64,000 nucleotides of DNA from Austwickia chelonae (GTDB lineage: Bacteria > Actinomycetota > Actinomycetes > Actinomycetales > Dermatophilaceae), in NCBI RefSeq assembly GCF_003391095.1, contig NZ_CP031447.1, positions 1,860,001-1,924,000 on the forward strand, in the 5' to 3' direction. Of this stretch, positions 34,797 through 43,866 are shown one piece after another. Numbering within the stretch: position 1 is the stretch's first letter; every line of letters starts with the position of its first letter. Both the position numbers and the translations under genes were made by a program. Under the pieces are notes generated by a model that saw only the letters and a program-made list of their open reading frames with translations, was not told the DNA's origin and did not search any database.

Positions 34797-35024
34797 TTAT
34801 TTTTGCCCTTTCCCCTCCCATTTCTCAGCGACGAAGTTGAACAGCTTTGCGTATCCGGCCACGAATATAGCGCTGAGCAGGAAGGTCAATATCACCAAGA
34901 GGATGGTTCTCACGTTTATCTTCTCGGCATCCAGGCCCGAGGCCCACAGGATACCCAGGGTCATCAGGATCGTTACGGCGACCTACTCCCCCGCCGAGAC
35001 TCTCCAAGGATTCTTCATCCCCAT
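34797..35024 (-). pseudogene. Small two-helix membrane protein with in-frame amber codon
   Basis: On the minus strand an ATG at 35024 opens MGMKNPWRVSAGE, then a TAG at 34983-34985, and in the same frame VAVTILMTLGILWASGLDAE and NVRTILLVILTFLLSAIFVAGYAKLFNFVAEKW up to TAA at 34797. The last part holds two hydrophobic helices and looks coding. Either a gene of 75 codons broken by one amber mutation, or a shorter protein starting at the internal ATG (about 55 residues). No similarity recognised. Confidence 0.4.
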
Positions 35025-35177
35025 ACGTTACGAAATTCTTCGAAGCACGGGGGGGCAGATGCCGGAGGAATAAATATCCCTCCACGAAATCCTTGTAAGG
35101 ATACAATCTCTTTCTCTTCGTTTACTTCACTCTGACACCGACTCTCCATGGGTCATCAACCGGATGATCATCACTAA

Positions 35178-35195
35178 CTAGCACGCCCGTGCTAG
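35178..35195. promoter_or_regulatory. Palindromic operator of the TetR gene at 35206
   Basis: CTAGCACGCCCGTGCTAG, an 8-bp perfect inverted repeat with a 2-bp centre. It ends 10 bp before the start codon and overlaps the -10 hexamer, as expected for self-repression. Confidence 0.75.
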
Positions 35196-35198
35196 CGT
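35193..35198 (+). promoter_or_regulatory. Putative -10 hexamer of the TetR gene
   Basis: TAGCGT, 7 nt, ATG at 35206. Its first three bases are the right end of the palindrome, so a bound repressor would cover it. Confidence 0.45.
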
Positions 35199-35205
35199 TG
35201 TGATC

Positions 35206-35838
35206 ATGGCACGGGTAGACCATCAGGAACGGCGACGTGAGATCGCTGAGGCGGTGTGGCGACTACTGGAAAACGGTGGAGTCGAGTCGGCCTCGGTGCG
35301 CGGTGTCATCGCCGAGACCGGGCTGTCATCGGGGTCCATCAGGTTCTTCTTCTCCACACAGGCCGCGCTGCACGAGTTCGCTATGTCCAGCCTCACTGAG
35401 CGGGTGCAGGAGCGCGTCCGCCGAGCGGCGTCCGAGCCAGACCCGGAGCAGCGAGCGGTGGCGATGGTCAGTGAGCTGATGCCGCTGCGTGATGACACCG
35501 AGCGAGAACTGGGCGTCTGGCTGGCATTCGTCGCCAAAGCTCGCTACGACCCGGCACTGGCGCGCATTGTCGGCGAGCAGGCCACAGCAGTCAGGGAGTT
35601 CCTGACCACTGTCCTGGTTGACCTGGCCGCCCTGGGGCTCGGACCGTCCGACACCGACATCGAAGCTGAAGTGATCCGTCTCAACGCCATCATCGATGGC
35701 ATCACCTTCGAGCTCCTGACCGCACCGAATCTGATCAGCCGTGAACAGGCCACGGCTGCGCTGCGAAGCGCATTACTTCCCGAGCGCGAACAGTCCCACA
35801 GCGAGAAGGAAGACCGCCATGGCCGTGGCAAGAGCTAA
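35206..35838 (+). CDS. TetR family transcriptional regulator
   Basis: A 210-residue repressor. N-terminal HTH: RREIAEAVWRLLENGGVESASVRGVIAE, then TGLSSGSIRFFFSTQAALHEFAM. The C-terminal domain (ERELGVWLAFVAKARYDPALARIV...) looks like the TetR_C_6 type, often linked to stress or drug sensing. ATG at 35206 or GTG at 35200. A palindrome upstream is its probable operator. The next gene, 24 bp downstream, is a membrane protein probably under its control. Confidence 0.88.
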   Translation: MARVDHQERRREIAEAVWRLLENGGVESASVRGVIAETGLSSGSIRFFFSTQAALHEFAMSSLTERVQERVRRAASEPDPEQRAVAMVSELMPLRDDTERELGVWLAFVAKARYDPALARIVGEQATAVREFLTTVLVDLAALGLGPSDTDIEAEVIRLNAIIDGITFELLTAPNLISREQATAALRSALLPEREQSHSEKEDRHGRGKS

Positions 35839-35862
35839 ACGCTACAGGCAGGACACGGCGTC

Positions 35863-36420
35863 GTGATCGCAGCGATCGTTTCCGCAGAGGTCATGTTCTG
35901 GGTGCTCCTGTTCGGTGGGCTCGGGTTGCGCTATCTCCTCCGAGCCCACCGGCTCAGCACCCTCGTCCTCGCCGGGGTACCGCTGGTCGACCTCGCGCTC
36001 CTCGTCCTCGTCGCGATCGACGTGATGCGTGGCGCGGAACCGACCCGCCCCCACGCCTTCGCGGCCCTCTATCTGGGCGTCACCATTGCGTTCGGTCACC
36101 ACATCATCCAAGCGACCGACGCCTGGTTCCGGTACCGCTTCGCCGACGGCCCCAAACCGTTCAAACCGCCCAAGGGCTCCACCGCGGAAGTGCGCGCGAT
36201 CTGGCACGAATGGTTGCGCGTCGTTCTCGCTGCCGCCATCGGCGCAGTCTGTCTGCTGGTCATGATTGCCCTCGAAGGGTGGCATGTTCCCACCAGCATC
36301 GACAGCGCCACCCAGCACCCCTACTGGGCCACTTTGCTGCTCCTGCCCACCATCACGGCAGGCTGGTTCCTGGCCGGACCCGCCTTCGCCGGGCGAGGCG
36401 ATCCCACCCTTGATCAGTAA
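35863..36420 (+). CDS. Membrane protein paired with the TetR regulator
   Basis: A 185-residue protein with about five hydrophobic helices (AAIVSAEVMFWVLLFGGLGL, STLVLAGVPLVDLALLVLVA, AFAALYLGVTIAFGHHIIQA, VVLAAAIGAVCLLVMIALEG, YWATLLLLPTITAGWFLAG). A conserved-looking GHHIIQATDAWFRYRF lies at the end of helix 3. I recall similar proteins next to TetR genes in actinobacteria and without known function. GTG start at 35863. It overlaps the convergent permease gene by 7 bp. Confidence 0.7.
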   Translation: MIAAIVSAEVMFWVLLFGGLGLRYLLRAHRLSTLVLAGVPLVDLALLVLVAIDVMRGAEPTRPHAFAALYLGVTIAFGHHIIQATDAWFRYRFADGPKPFKPPKGSTAEVRAIWHEWLRVVLAAAIGAVCLLVMIALEGWHVPTSIDSATQHPYWATLLLLPTITAGWFLAGPAFAGRGDPTLDQ

Positions 36421-37925
36421 CCGGAGATCTGGCTCAGGTCCTGCCACAGACAGAACCCGGCGATCAGGACGCCCACTGCGGCGGCGACCATCATCATCGG
36501 CCCCGGCATGACCAGGCCCGGCGCCAGCACCAGCGCCGGCAAAGAAGACCCACGCAGCACCCGTTTGACCACGCCCACCGGCAGCGCGCCAGCCGGGGTC
36601 GACACGACCAGGCCGACATCGGCCAGGTCAGGAGCTGAGGCCGTATGCGTCATCGCGACCAATGCCGCACCGACCAGTAAAGGTGTCGACCATACCGACA
36701 GGTGCGCTGCCGTCTGCGCGACCGCCGCCACGGCCGTCGCCACCACCGCTGGAACCACCAGAAAGGCGAGCGCCAGCGACCGGTTGGTGCCGGGGAGGGA
36801 TCGGCGGAGCCCTGTCGAACGCACCCATGCGCGTAGGCCTGCGGCGTAGGGCGTGGAGGTAGGGATGACGACCAGTGCCGCTAACAGGAGTCCGGCCCAG
36901 GATCCCTGTGCGGGGGTGAACAGCCATAGCCAGGGCAGGGTGCAAGTGGCTGCGAGCAAGGGGCCGGGACGTCGTGGCACCCGCCGTGCGTCAGCGGCAA
37001 CGAGGGCCCACAGGCCGTGGCCGGTCAGGGTGCGGCTTCGTCGCCGTCCGTGTCGGGCCAGGTTCCGTCGCGCGGTGGCTTGTAGGACGGCGGCGCTGTC
37101 CAGCATTGCCATGCTTTGTTCGGTGGCGTCGGTGAAGTCGCCTCCGCGGGCGATCTCACTCATCGGCAACCGGTGTGCTTGCCGGGCGACCAGCAGCAGG
37201 GTCACCGTGCCTGCTGAGGTGACTGCTGCTGCCGTGAGTGCGATCACCGTGGTGTCGGTCGAGGGCGGTGTAGGTGGGGCCAGGCCGATGGTCGGTAGTG
37301 CCGCGAGGGCTGTGGCGGCGAGGGTGGCAGCCACCAGCAGTGATGTACCGAACAGGGAAGTCCGGTCTGCTGCCGTGGTTGTCGGGGAGGCTGTCTGCCG
37401 CCAGGCTGCGGCGGCGACCACCCATAGCGTCAGCCCGGCCCCAGCTGTTGTGCGTGCCGTCCAGTCGCTGAGTGTGCTTTCCGCGCCGGCTGCGGCGGCG
37501 GCGATGCCGGTGAGGACGGCGCCGACGAACCAGGCCAGTACGCCTGTGCTGACGACCCGGCTTCGCAGCAGTACGCCTCGATCTGCTGGTGCTGCGAACA
37601 GCCAGGTCCGCTCTGCGGAGGGTGCGCCTAAGGGCCCTGCTGTCGCCGCTGCCCACAGAGCTGCCCCGGCCAGGGCGACCGGCAGGATCATCGGCAGCAG
37701 AGCGGCCACGTCACTGCGCAGGGTGTTCTCGAGTGCGAGGCTGGAGCCGCGCAGTAGCCCCGCGGCCATCGAGGCGAACACCAGCGCAGCCAAGACGAGC
37801 ATGTACCCGGTGTTCGCCGCGGAGTCGGTGAATTTTTGGTCGGAGGTGCGTCGCCACCGCAGTTCTCGTAGGACTGTGCGGGCTCGGCGGCGCTCTTCGA
37901 CGAGGTGGTCCGGCGTGGTGTTCAT
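36414..37925 (-). CDS. DUF6297-like ABC transporter permease
   Basis: A 503-residue multi-pass membrane protein, the permease half of the ABC exporter with the ATPase at 37922. A cytosolic N-terminus (TPDHLVEERRRARTVLRELRWRRT) precedes about 10-12 hydrophobic helices rich in Ala and Leu. Charged loops PLGAPSAERTWLFAAPADRGVLL and RRVPRRPGPLL match the actinobacterial DUF6297 family. The ATG at 37925 overlaps the ATPase stop as ATGA. The substrate is unknown; such pairs are sometimes near lantibiotic or defence genes. Confidence 0.75.
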   Translation of the reverse strand: MNTTPDHLVEERRRARTVLRELRWRRTSDQKFTDSAANTGYMLVLAALVFASMAAGLLRGSSLALENTLRSDVAALLPMILPVALAGAALWAAATAGPLGAPSAERTWLFAAPADRGVLLRSRVVSTGVLAWFVGAVLTGIAAAAAGAESTLSDWTARTTAGAGLTLWVVAAAAWRQTASPTTTAADRTSLFGTSLLVAATLAATALAALPTIGLAPPTPPSTDTTVIALTAAAVTSAGTVTLLLVARQAHRLPMSEIARGGDFTDATEQSMAMLDSAAVLQATARRNLARHGRRRSRTLTGHGLWALVAADARRVPRRPGPLLAATCTLPWLWLFTPAQGSWAGLLLAALVVIPTSTPYAAGLRAWVRSTGLRRSLPGTNRSLALAFLVVPAVVATAVAAVAQTAAHLSVWSTPLLVGAALVAMTHTASAPDLADVGLVVSTPAGALPVGVVKRVLRGSSLPALVLAPGLVMPGPMMMVAAAVGVLIAGFCLWQDLSQISGY

Positions 37926-38572
37926 GCAGCGCTGCCGTCGATGGGCATGATCGTTACGATCCGCGCGCCGACTCGTTCGAGCAGTTGTGGGTCGTGGCTG
38001 GCCAGCAGGATCGCTGCGCCGGCCTTTTTCGCTTGGGTCAGGTGGTCGGCCAGCCAGTCGCGGCCGACGACGTCGAGTCGTTGTTCCGGCTCGTCGAGGA
38101 TCAACAGGTCGTACGGGCGGATCAGAGTGGTGGCCAACGCGAGTCGTCGCCGCTGCCCGGAGCTGAGGCTGTCGGGGAGTTGGTCGGCGGCGTCGGTGAG
38201 TTGCACTGCTTCCAGTGCGGTGTCCACGGCGTCGAAGGGGTCGTTGCTGCCATGTGCGCGGGCGAACAGGTCGAGATGTTCCGCTGCGGTCAGGTCGGGG
38301 AACCATCCCATGTCGTCCAGCACGGTCGCGACCCGAGCGCGTACCTTCGGGTCGCGTTCGTCCAGGGGTGTTCCGTCGAGGAAGACCTGACCGCTGTCGG
38401 GTTCGACGGTGCCCAGCAGGCAATGCAAGGTGGTTGTCTTACCGACACCGTTCGGTCCGGTCAGTGCGATGGCTTCTCCTGCCTTCACGGTGAAGGAGAG
38501 ATCTCTGACGATCGGCCTGCCTCCATATGTTTTCGACAGTTGAGAGACTTCGAGGCAGGTGGAACTCCGCAC
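37922..38572 (-). CDS. ABC transporter ATP-binding protein
   Basis: A 216-residue ATPase: Walker A LTGPNGVGKTTTL, Q-loop region VLDDMGW, signature SLSSGQRRRLALA, Walker B DLLILDEPEQRLD and H-loop LLASHDPQ. The unusual EPEQRLD replaces the common EPTNGLD. It couples ATP use to the DUF6297 permease just downstream. Divergent from the large helicase gene at 38684, with a 111-bp gap. Confidence 0.9.
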   Translation of the reverse strand: MRSSTCLEVSQLSKTYGGRPIVRDLSFTVKAGEAIALTGPNGVGKTTTLHCLLGTVEPDSGQVFLDGTPLDERDPKVRARVATVLDDMGWFPDLTAAEHLDLFARAHGSNDPFDAVDTALEAVQLTDAADQLPDSLSSGQRRRLALATTLIRPYDLLILDEPEQRLDVVGRDWLADHLTQAKKAGAAILLASHDPQLLERVGARIVTIMPIDGSAA

Positions 38573-38683
38573 GCCGATGCTCCATTCGAGGTGTGTGGCT
38601 TGTCTTCAACCAGGCCTTTGAAGAAAGTACTTCATTGCCGACCGGGACAACAGCACTTCCTGCGCCGGGGCAGGATGGGGCCC

Positions 38684-41600
38684 ATGCGCGGTGAACGGAG
38701 TGAAGACGAACGGATTCGGATTCTGAAGTTCTGGTGGATGTTGGAGCTGTTCAGCCCACAAAAGATTCCAGCCCTGACCCGCAAAGCGACGCAGCCTTCG
38801 GACCACCAGGTATGTATCTGGCAGCCCGAGGACCCGCTGCCATGGGAGTCCTTGGCCCCACCTGACCCGGTGGGGTCGACCACCCGGGTCTGGCGCCACA
38901 CTGTCTATCTGGGCGTCTACCAGCTGAAAGCAACCTACGAGGCGTTGAGCCAGGTATTCGCGGAAGATCCTGACGCCTACGACCAGAGCCCCGACGGACA
39001 GAGCGCGTGCGCGGGACTGGTCATCGCGCAGGACGGCCGTTTGGTCCCCGATTCGGTCGTGCTTTCCTCAGCGTTGTGGGCGGCAGGCCGAACCCGCTCC
39101 CCCGGGCCGGAGAATCCACATTGGATGGAAGGATTCGGTCAGGCCCAGGCCCAACTCACCAAAGAAGTCGACGACAGCGAAGGCGAACGCCGTCAGGAAG
39201 ATGGCGGTGAACAGCCCCCTCCCCACAACCGGGCCTCCATGCTGGAATTGCTACGAATTGCCCATGGCGTTGCCGGTGTCACCGATTTCGACGACTTGGC
39301 CAGCAATTCCGTGATCATCGACAGCGTCGCTGTCTCCGAACGCCGGGCGCTGGACGGCGCGACCACCGATTTCCTGAACAGCTTCTACCTGGACGATCTG
39401 AAAGCTGTCCGAGAACACGTGACGCGCGGCAACCTGGGCGCTGCTCTCAGCAGCTATCTCACCGGCGATTCGTCGTTGCCAGTGGCCGAACGGATCGACA
39501 TCGTGGCGCATCCTGACATCATCGACGCAGCCACCAGTGTCGAACGACTTCCCAAAGGACGATGGCCTTCCTCCCCTCAGCATTCGCTGGCGTTGAGCCA
39601 GCAGTACGCCGTCAACCGGGCCCTGGGAGACCTCGCCCCGAGCAGCGGAATCATGGGGGTAAACGGCCCGCCTGGCACCGGCAAGACGACGATGTTACGC
39701 GACATCCTCGCGGGGAATGTCGTCGAACGAGCTCGACGTCTCGCTGCTCTCGCCACTCCTGCGGATGCTTTCACCAAAGTGACCCACCGATGGTCCGATG
39801 CTGCTGGCCATTCTCGGGCTGTCCCTCAGCTCCGACCCGAACTGACCGGTTTCGAAATGGTCGTCGCCTCGGCGAACAATGCCGCCGTCGAAAATGTGAC
39901 CGCTGAGATCCCCGCCCACAACGCCATCGCCGATCCGTGGCGCGGCAACATCGACTACTTCGGTGACATCGCCACCAAGGTCCTGCAGGCCTGCGCCGAC
40001 AAGGAAGACGCCTCTTCGAGCGACTCGCCCCCTTCGGCTTGGGGACTTGTCGCCGCCAGGCTGGGGCGGAAACGCAACCGTACTGCTTTCCAATCGGCGT
40101 TCTGGTTCGACGAGAAGACACCCCGGAACCGATCGGTGCCGCAGGACAATGTGCCGCGAATGCAGACCACGCTGACGCGATGGCGTGACGGTGACGCCGA
40201 GTACACCCCGTGGGCTCAGGCCAAAGCCGACTTCCGTGCTGCCGAGCGGCGGGTCGACCGTCTCATCAGCGAGCGGGCACAAGCCCAGGAACGTCTCCGC
40301 CGGCACCCACTGCTGACCAACCGTGAACGATCTCTCCACAAAGTAGCCGATCAGGCACGACGACACCTCGAAAAATCCAACCAGGCGCTGACCCGTCACC
40401 TAGCCGTCGAGCAGAGCAACGAAGCCGCTCTGGATCTCGCCACCGCGAACCACGAACGCCACCTCGCTGCGAAACCCGGCGTATTGGAAACGATTTTCTC
40501 CCTCGGTAGAGCAGTGCGGGACTGGCGCGAACAACTCGACACACTCACCACCGAACTCGACCTCGCCGCACGACAGCAACAGGAAACCCTCGAGCACGGC
40601 CGCCGGATCCGACAGACACTGCAGGAATCCCAGGACCGGATGGCATCAGTCCAATCCGTCTTGGACCACACCCAGCAGGAACAAGCACAGCTCAGCACCG
40701 CCTGCGCACACGACCAGGCACGATTCGGCAAGGCCTACCCCGGTTCAAAGGGAGACCAACGCGAGCTGCGCGCGCCGTGGCTCGATGAAGAGCTCGACTC
40801 CGCACGGTCGGATCTGTTCGTCGCCGCGTTGACATTGCACCAGCGTTTTCTCGCCAATGCCGCTCATGACATGCTTCACGGTTTGCGCGCCGCTATGGAT
40901 GTGGTTGCCGGTCACCACCCACATGATCTGGCACCGCAGAAAATCTTGGCAGCTTGGCAGTTGTTCTTCCTCACCGTCCCGTTGATTTCGACGACATTCG
41001 CCTCAGCTGGTCGGATGTTCGACGGTCTGGGGCAGGAATCCATCGGTTGGTTGCTCATCGACGAAGCGGGGCAGTCCTCACCCCAGTACGCAGTCGGCTC
41101 CATATGGCGTGCTCGGCGCGTCATCGCCGTCGGCGATCCGCTCCAGATCGAACCGGTGGTCACGCTTCCGAAGAAGGCCCAACGCAATATTGCCCTCAGT
41201 TATGGGATCGGGTCGACGTGGATCCCGCCTCGCGCGTCCGTGCAGACGTTGGCCGACCGGGTGTCCCGGTTCGGTACGGTGCTGGACCAGGGCGAGGAGA
41301 AGGTCTGGGTGAGCGCGCCGCTGCGGGTTCACCGGCGCTGCGATGACCCCATGTTCACGCTGTGCAACCGGATCGCTTACAACGATTTGATGATCAGCGG
41401 TGTGCACCGCACGGTGGACGATCCGGCCCATCCAGACCGTTTCGATGGCCCGGACGGGCCGATCATCGCGGTGAGCCACTGGGCCGACGAACCTGCGTCG
41501 GCCCGTGGCAGTCACCTGCAGCCCAATCAGATCCTGCGTTTCAAGAAGGCCCTCAACTATCTTGCCGGGCAAGATGTTCCGCCTTCCGATGTCATCGCCA

Positions 41601-41890
41601 TCTCTCCTTTTTGCGCGATGGCGGATCGATTGCATGGCCTCACCACCGAGTATCGCGGCTTGCGCGCGGGGACGATCCATACAGCGCAAGGTCGTGAGGC
41701 TCCGGTGGTGATCCTGGTGCTGGGCGGCGACCCGGATAAGCCTGGAGCTGCCGTGAATTGGGCTAGAACCCCCAACTTGGTCAATGTTGCTGCAAGCCGG
41801 GTGCAACGTCGCTTGTACGTGATCGGCGACCGCGCTTTCTGGTCCAGGCACAACTATTTCCGTGATCTTGCCAGGGCGCTCGGCCGATAG
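38684..41890 (+). CDS. Large SF1 helicase (AAA_11/AAA_12 type) with coiled-coil insert
   Basis: A 1068-residue Upf1-like superfamily 1 helicase. N-terminal 320 residues are an unrecognised domain beginning RIRILKFWWMLELFSPQKIP. Walker A NGPPGTGKTTM is at about 327, then a 450-residue insert with a long charged coiled coil (about 510-690; RLISERAQAQERLRR, HKVADQARRHLEKSNQAL), then motif II LLIDEAGQSSPQ (about 790), motif III GDPLQIEP, motif V TIHTAQGREAPVV (about 996) and motif VI NVAASRVQRRLYVIGD. ATG at 38684 (or 38675), 7 nt after CAGGAT. No nuclease domain is seen. The context, next to a FRG gene in a variable region, suggests a defence-type role, unproven. Confidence 0.85.
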   Translation: MRGERSEDERIRILKFWWMLELFSPQKIPALTRKATQPSDHQVCIWQPEDPLPWESLAPPDPVGSTTRVWRHTVYLGVYQLKATYEALSQVFAEDPDAYDQSPDGQSACAGLVIAQDGRLVPDSVVLSSALWAAGRTRSPGPENPHWMEGFGQAQAQLTKEVDDSEGERRQEDGGEQPPPHNRASMLELLRIAHGVAGVTDFDDLASNSVIIDSVAVSERRALDGATTDFLNSFYLDDLKAVREHVTRGNLGAALSSYLTGDSSLPVAERIDIVAHPDIIDAATSVERLPKGRWPSSPQHSLALSQQYAVNRALGDLAPSSGIMGVNGPPGTGKTTMLRDILAGNVVERARRLAALATPADAFTKVTHRWSDAAGHSRAVPQLRPELTGFEMVVASANNAAVENVTAEIPAHNAIADPWRGNIDYFGDIATKVLQACADKEDASSSDSPPSAWGLVAARLGRKRNRTAFQSAFWFDEKTPRNRSVPQDNVPRMQTTLTRWRDGDAEYTPWAQAKADFRAAERRVDRLISERAQAQERLRRHPLLTNRERSLHKVADQARRHLEKSNQALTRHLAVEQSNEAALDLATANHERHLAAKPGVLETIFSLGRAVRDWREQLDTLTTELDLAARQQQETLEHGRRIRQTLQESQDRMASVQSVLDHTQQEQAQLSTACAHDQARFGKAYPGSKGDQRELRAPWLDEELDSARSDLFVAALTLHQRFLANAAHDMLHGLRAAMDVVAGHHPHDLAPQKILAAWQLFFLTVPLISTTFASAGRMFDGLGQESIGWLLIDEAGQSSPQYAVGSIWRARRVIAVGDPLQIEPVVTLPKKAQRNIALSYGIGSTWIPPRASVQTLADRVSRFGTVLDQGEEKVWVSAPLRVHRRCDDPMFTLCNRIAYNDLMISGVHRTVDDPAHPDRFDGPDGPIIAVSHWADEPASARGSHLQPNQILRFKKALNYLAGQDVPPSDVIAISPFCAMADRLHGLTTEYRGLRAGTIHTAQGREAPVVILVLGGDPDKPGAAVNWARTPNLVNVAASRVQRRLYVIGDRAFWSRHNYFRDLARALGR

Positions 41891-42631
41891 CTGGTCTTTG
41901 ACTGTCCAAAGCTGATTTCTTCAACGACGCCGACGCCAAGGACGTAGCGTCGACAGACGCCAGCGCGTTCACTCAAGGAAGGGATCACCGCCATTTTCAT
42001 CCCAATACAGTGGTCATCCTGCCTAATTGTGAGAGTAATCTGACTCTTCTGGCTCGGGTCTCTCGCTCCAGGCAAGGTTGAGCGCATGACATTTGTGTTG
42101 TTGTCCTTGTGCGAGGGCACCCCTTGGCCCGGAACCACGGAGTACGCCAACAGCATGTCCTCCACCAGAAAACACGGTGATACCGAACTCATAGATCTTC
42201 TCTCTTCTGTGTTTAGTGCGTTATCAGTGGGCTTGCCCCCGAACCCAGTGAACTCCGGCTGAGGCCCCCGAGACATGGTGTCCTCGCAGGTCAGCCGCCA
42301 AATGTTGCGCGACGATTGTCGCCGTTTCGAGACGATTCTGAGCGCTTCGAGTGCCCGCGTGAGTGCCGACCTGGGCTGGCCAGACTGAGCCACCGATCCG
42401 ATAGCGGAGCACGAGAGGACGACGGAGGTACGGGTCAAGGGTGGCGTAGCCATCACGCAGCGACGCGACGCAGGAGCGCCCTTGACGCAGGCCGGAGTCG
42501 GCCGGAGTCGGCCGGATGCTCGGCATCGGGTCGGCGGCCCCAAGTGGCTTCTCATGACCAGCGCGTCAGGGACACCGCGTCTCGCGTTCACGTTCTATCG
42601 TGGTCGGAACACAGTCGGGAGACGGAGGGGC
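41891..42631. other. Gene-free region holding a tRNA-derived repeat
   Basis: No credible gene on either strand; the longest minus-strand frame (to about 42591) has no recognisable domain and crosses the repeat. It contains the 47-bp tRNA-Lys-like repeat at 42205 and a short tandem GGAGTCGGCC duplication at about 42491. It looks like the scarred left edge of an island. Confidence 0.5.
42205..42251. repeat. Imperfect copy of the tRNA-Lys 3' half (att-like, left)
   Basis: Aligns without gaps to 45096-45142 in the same orientation: 36 of 47 positions identical, with a perfect TTCTGTGTTT at the left end and a perfect CCCCGAACCCAGTGA at the right. The other half of the tRNA is missing here, so this is a fragment, as left by integration at a tRNA 3' end. 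Confidence 0.65.
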
Positions 42632-43660
42632 ATGTCCAACCATTGGGTGACAGATGGGTGGGGATATCGCATCTCATCGGTTGATCAACTGATGCGCGCA
42701 ATTTCACGGATTGGCACACTCCAGACAGGCGAGCAGTTTGTATGGCGGGGCGTTTCAAACGCCCGATACAAGATGCAATCCTCACTGCAGCGAGCCCTAA
42801 CGCAGTCACGCCCTTACTTCACGAATGGATTTCGCGGTTCTCCCGGCGAAGGTGAGATGCTATATGCAGAACGGCGCATCCTGCTTTCCGCGCGAGGTTG
42901 GGGCCTAGGCACACATCGGGGCACTCACCTGGAAGATCTTCAATTACTAGCAAACCTGCAGCACCACGGCGCACCGACTCGCCTGCTGGACTTCACAGAA
43001 GATCCGATGACCGCCCTATGGTTCGCGTGCCAACCGAACTCCGGGACCAGGGATGCGAGCGGCGTGCTGTTCGCCATGAACGTAACGAGACTGAGCCGAA
43101 TCCTGTCAACCGACGTTCCTGAGAATTCTTTGGGACGTATCGAAGATCCACTTGGGTGGGGCTTAAGCCAGGGGCTAGAGGAGTCCCGGAAGTCCCGAAT
43201 GCCGATTCTGGTCGAGCCATCTGCGAAGGACGCTCGCATGATCGCACAGCAGGGATTGTTCTTGATGGGCTCAACCGACCACCCCTCAGAAGTGCAGGGC
43301 ATAGAGGCGTTCAATTTCACACCGAGGGGCGGCCCGCCGACACAGTCGGGCCTCGCAAGCCTGTTCAGCCCTGGCGAGCGAAGCCGCGGTCGGCCGCCCT
43401 ATATCGACTTCTGCGCCATTGTCATTCCGACGCCAGTGAAGGGGCGCATGCTTCGACACCTTGCGGGGACCTACAATAAGACGGAGGCGAGAATTTACCC
43501 GGACTTGGCGGGATTCTCGTCGGCGCTGCATCGGCTCTCCGTGGAGCTAGAGGGGGCGCCCCGCCGATCCAGGACAGTCCGGCAAGACCTCGAAGAGCAA
43601 CAGCTGCGTGAATTTCAGTCGAGCCCCGTCTGGCACGAGCTGCAAAGACCTTTGGCTTGA
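42632..43660 (+). CDS. FRG domain-containing protein
   Basis: A 342-residue protein. The FRG domain is at about 20-130: GEQFVWRGVSNARYKMQSSLQRAL (FxWRG core), then LLANLQHHGAPTRLLDFTEDPMTALWFAC, the conserved QH-G-PTRLLDwt-P block. The remaining 200 residues have no known domain. FRG proteins have unknown biochemistry and are found often in defence islands and prophages. ATG at 42632 has GGAGGGG just upstream. Its codon use is less GC-rich at third positions than the housekeeping genes, suggesting transfer. It lies inside the tRNA-Lys repeats. Confidence 0.85.
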   Translation: MSNHWVTDGWGYRISSVDQLMRAISRIGTLQTGEQFVWRGVSNARYKMQSSLQRALTQSRPYFTNGFRGSPGEGEMLYAERRILLSARGWGLGTHRGTHLEDLQLLANLQHHGAPTRLLDFTEDPMTALWFACQPNSGTRDASGVLFAMNVTRLSRILSTDVPENSLGRIEDPLGWGLSQGLEESRKSRMPILVEPSAKDARMIAQQGLFLMGSTDHPSEVQGIEAFNFTPRGGPPTQSGLASLFSPGERSRGRPPYIDFCAIVIPTPVKGRMLRHLAGTYNKTEARIYPDLAGFSSALHRLSVELEGAPRRSRTVRQDLEEQQLREFQSSPVWHELQRPLA

Positions 43661-43681
43661 ATATCAACGTAAACGCAGATC

Positions 43682-43735
43682 GCGGCGGGGTGCCCGGAGG
43701 GCGGGGTCCCGCCGCGGCGCCGGCGCAGCCGGCGC
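43682..43735. terminator. Double hairpin after the FRG gene
   Basis: First stem GCGGCGGG (43682-43689) with CCCGCCGC (43708-43715), containing an inner GCCC/GGGC pair; second stem GCGCCGGC (43717-43724) with GCCGGCGC (43728-43735), loop GCA. It may be a terminator or a mobile palindromic repeat. Confidence 0.55.
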
Positions 43736-43866
43736 TCTTGAGGCAGTAGAGATATTCCTCACGGAGGCGCGAAGGCACCGGCAGGACCGCGTCGAGGATT
43801 AAGCGGCGCGCCAGCGGTCGCGTGAATCCCCGGTGGCGCGGGTGCAGACCATCGGCACACCGTTGC

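Noticed and set aside
37985-38674. N-terminal extension of the SF1 helicase frame across the ABC ATPase gene
   Set aside because: The segment is antisense to a complete ATPase and shows no helicase-related motif; ATG at 38684 has the expected promoter spacing.
41854-42591. A 245-codon minus-strand frame left of the FRG gene
   Set aside because: No domain, no ribosome site, overlaps the helicase end and the tRNA-derived repeat. Composition is not protein-like throughout.
43608-43802. Arg-rich 64-codon frame between the FRG gene and the IS630
   Set aside because: It starts inside the FRG gene in another frame and covers two strong hairpins; no sign of coding.
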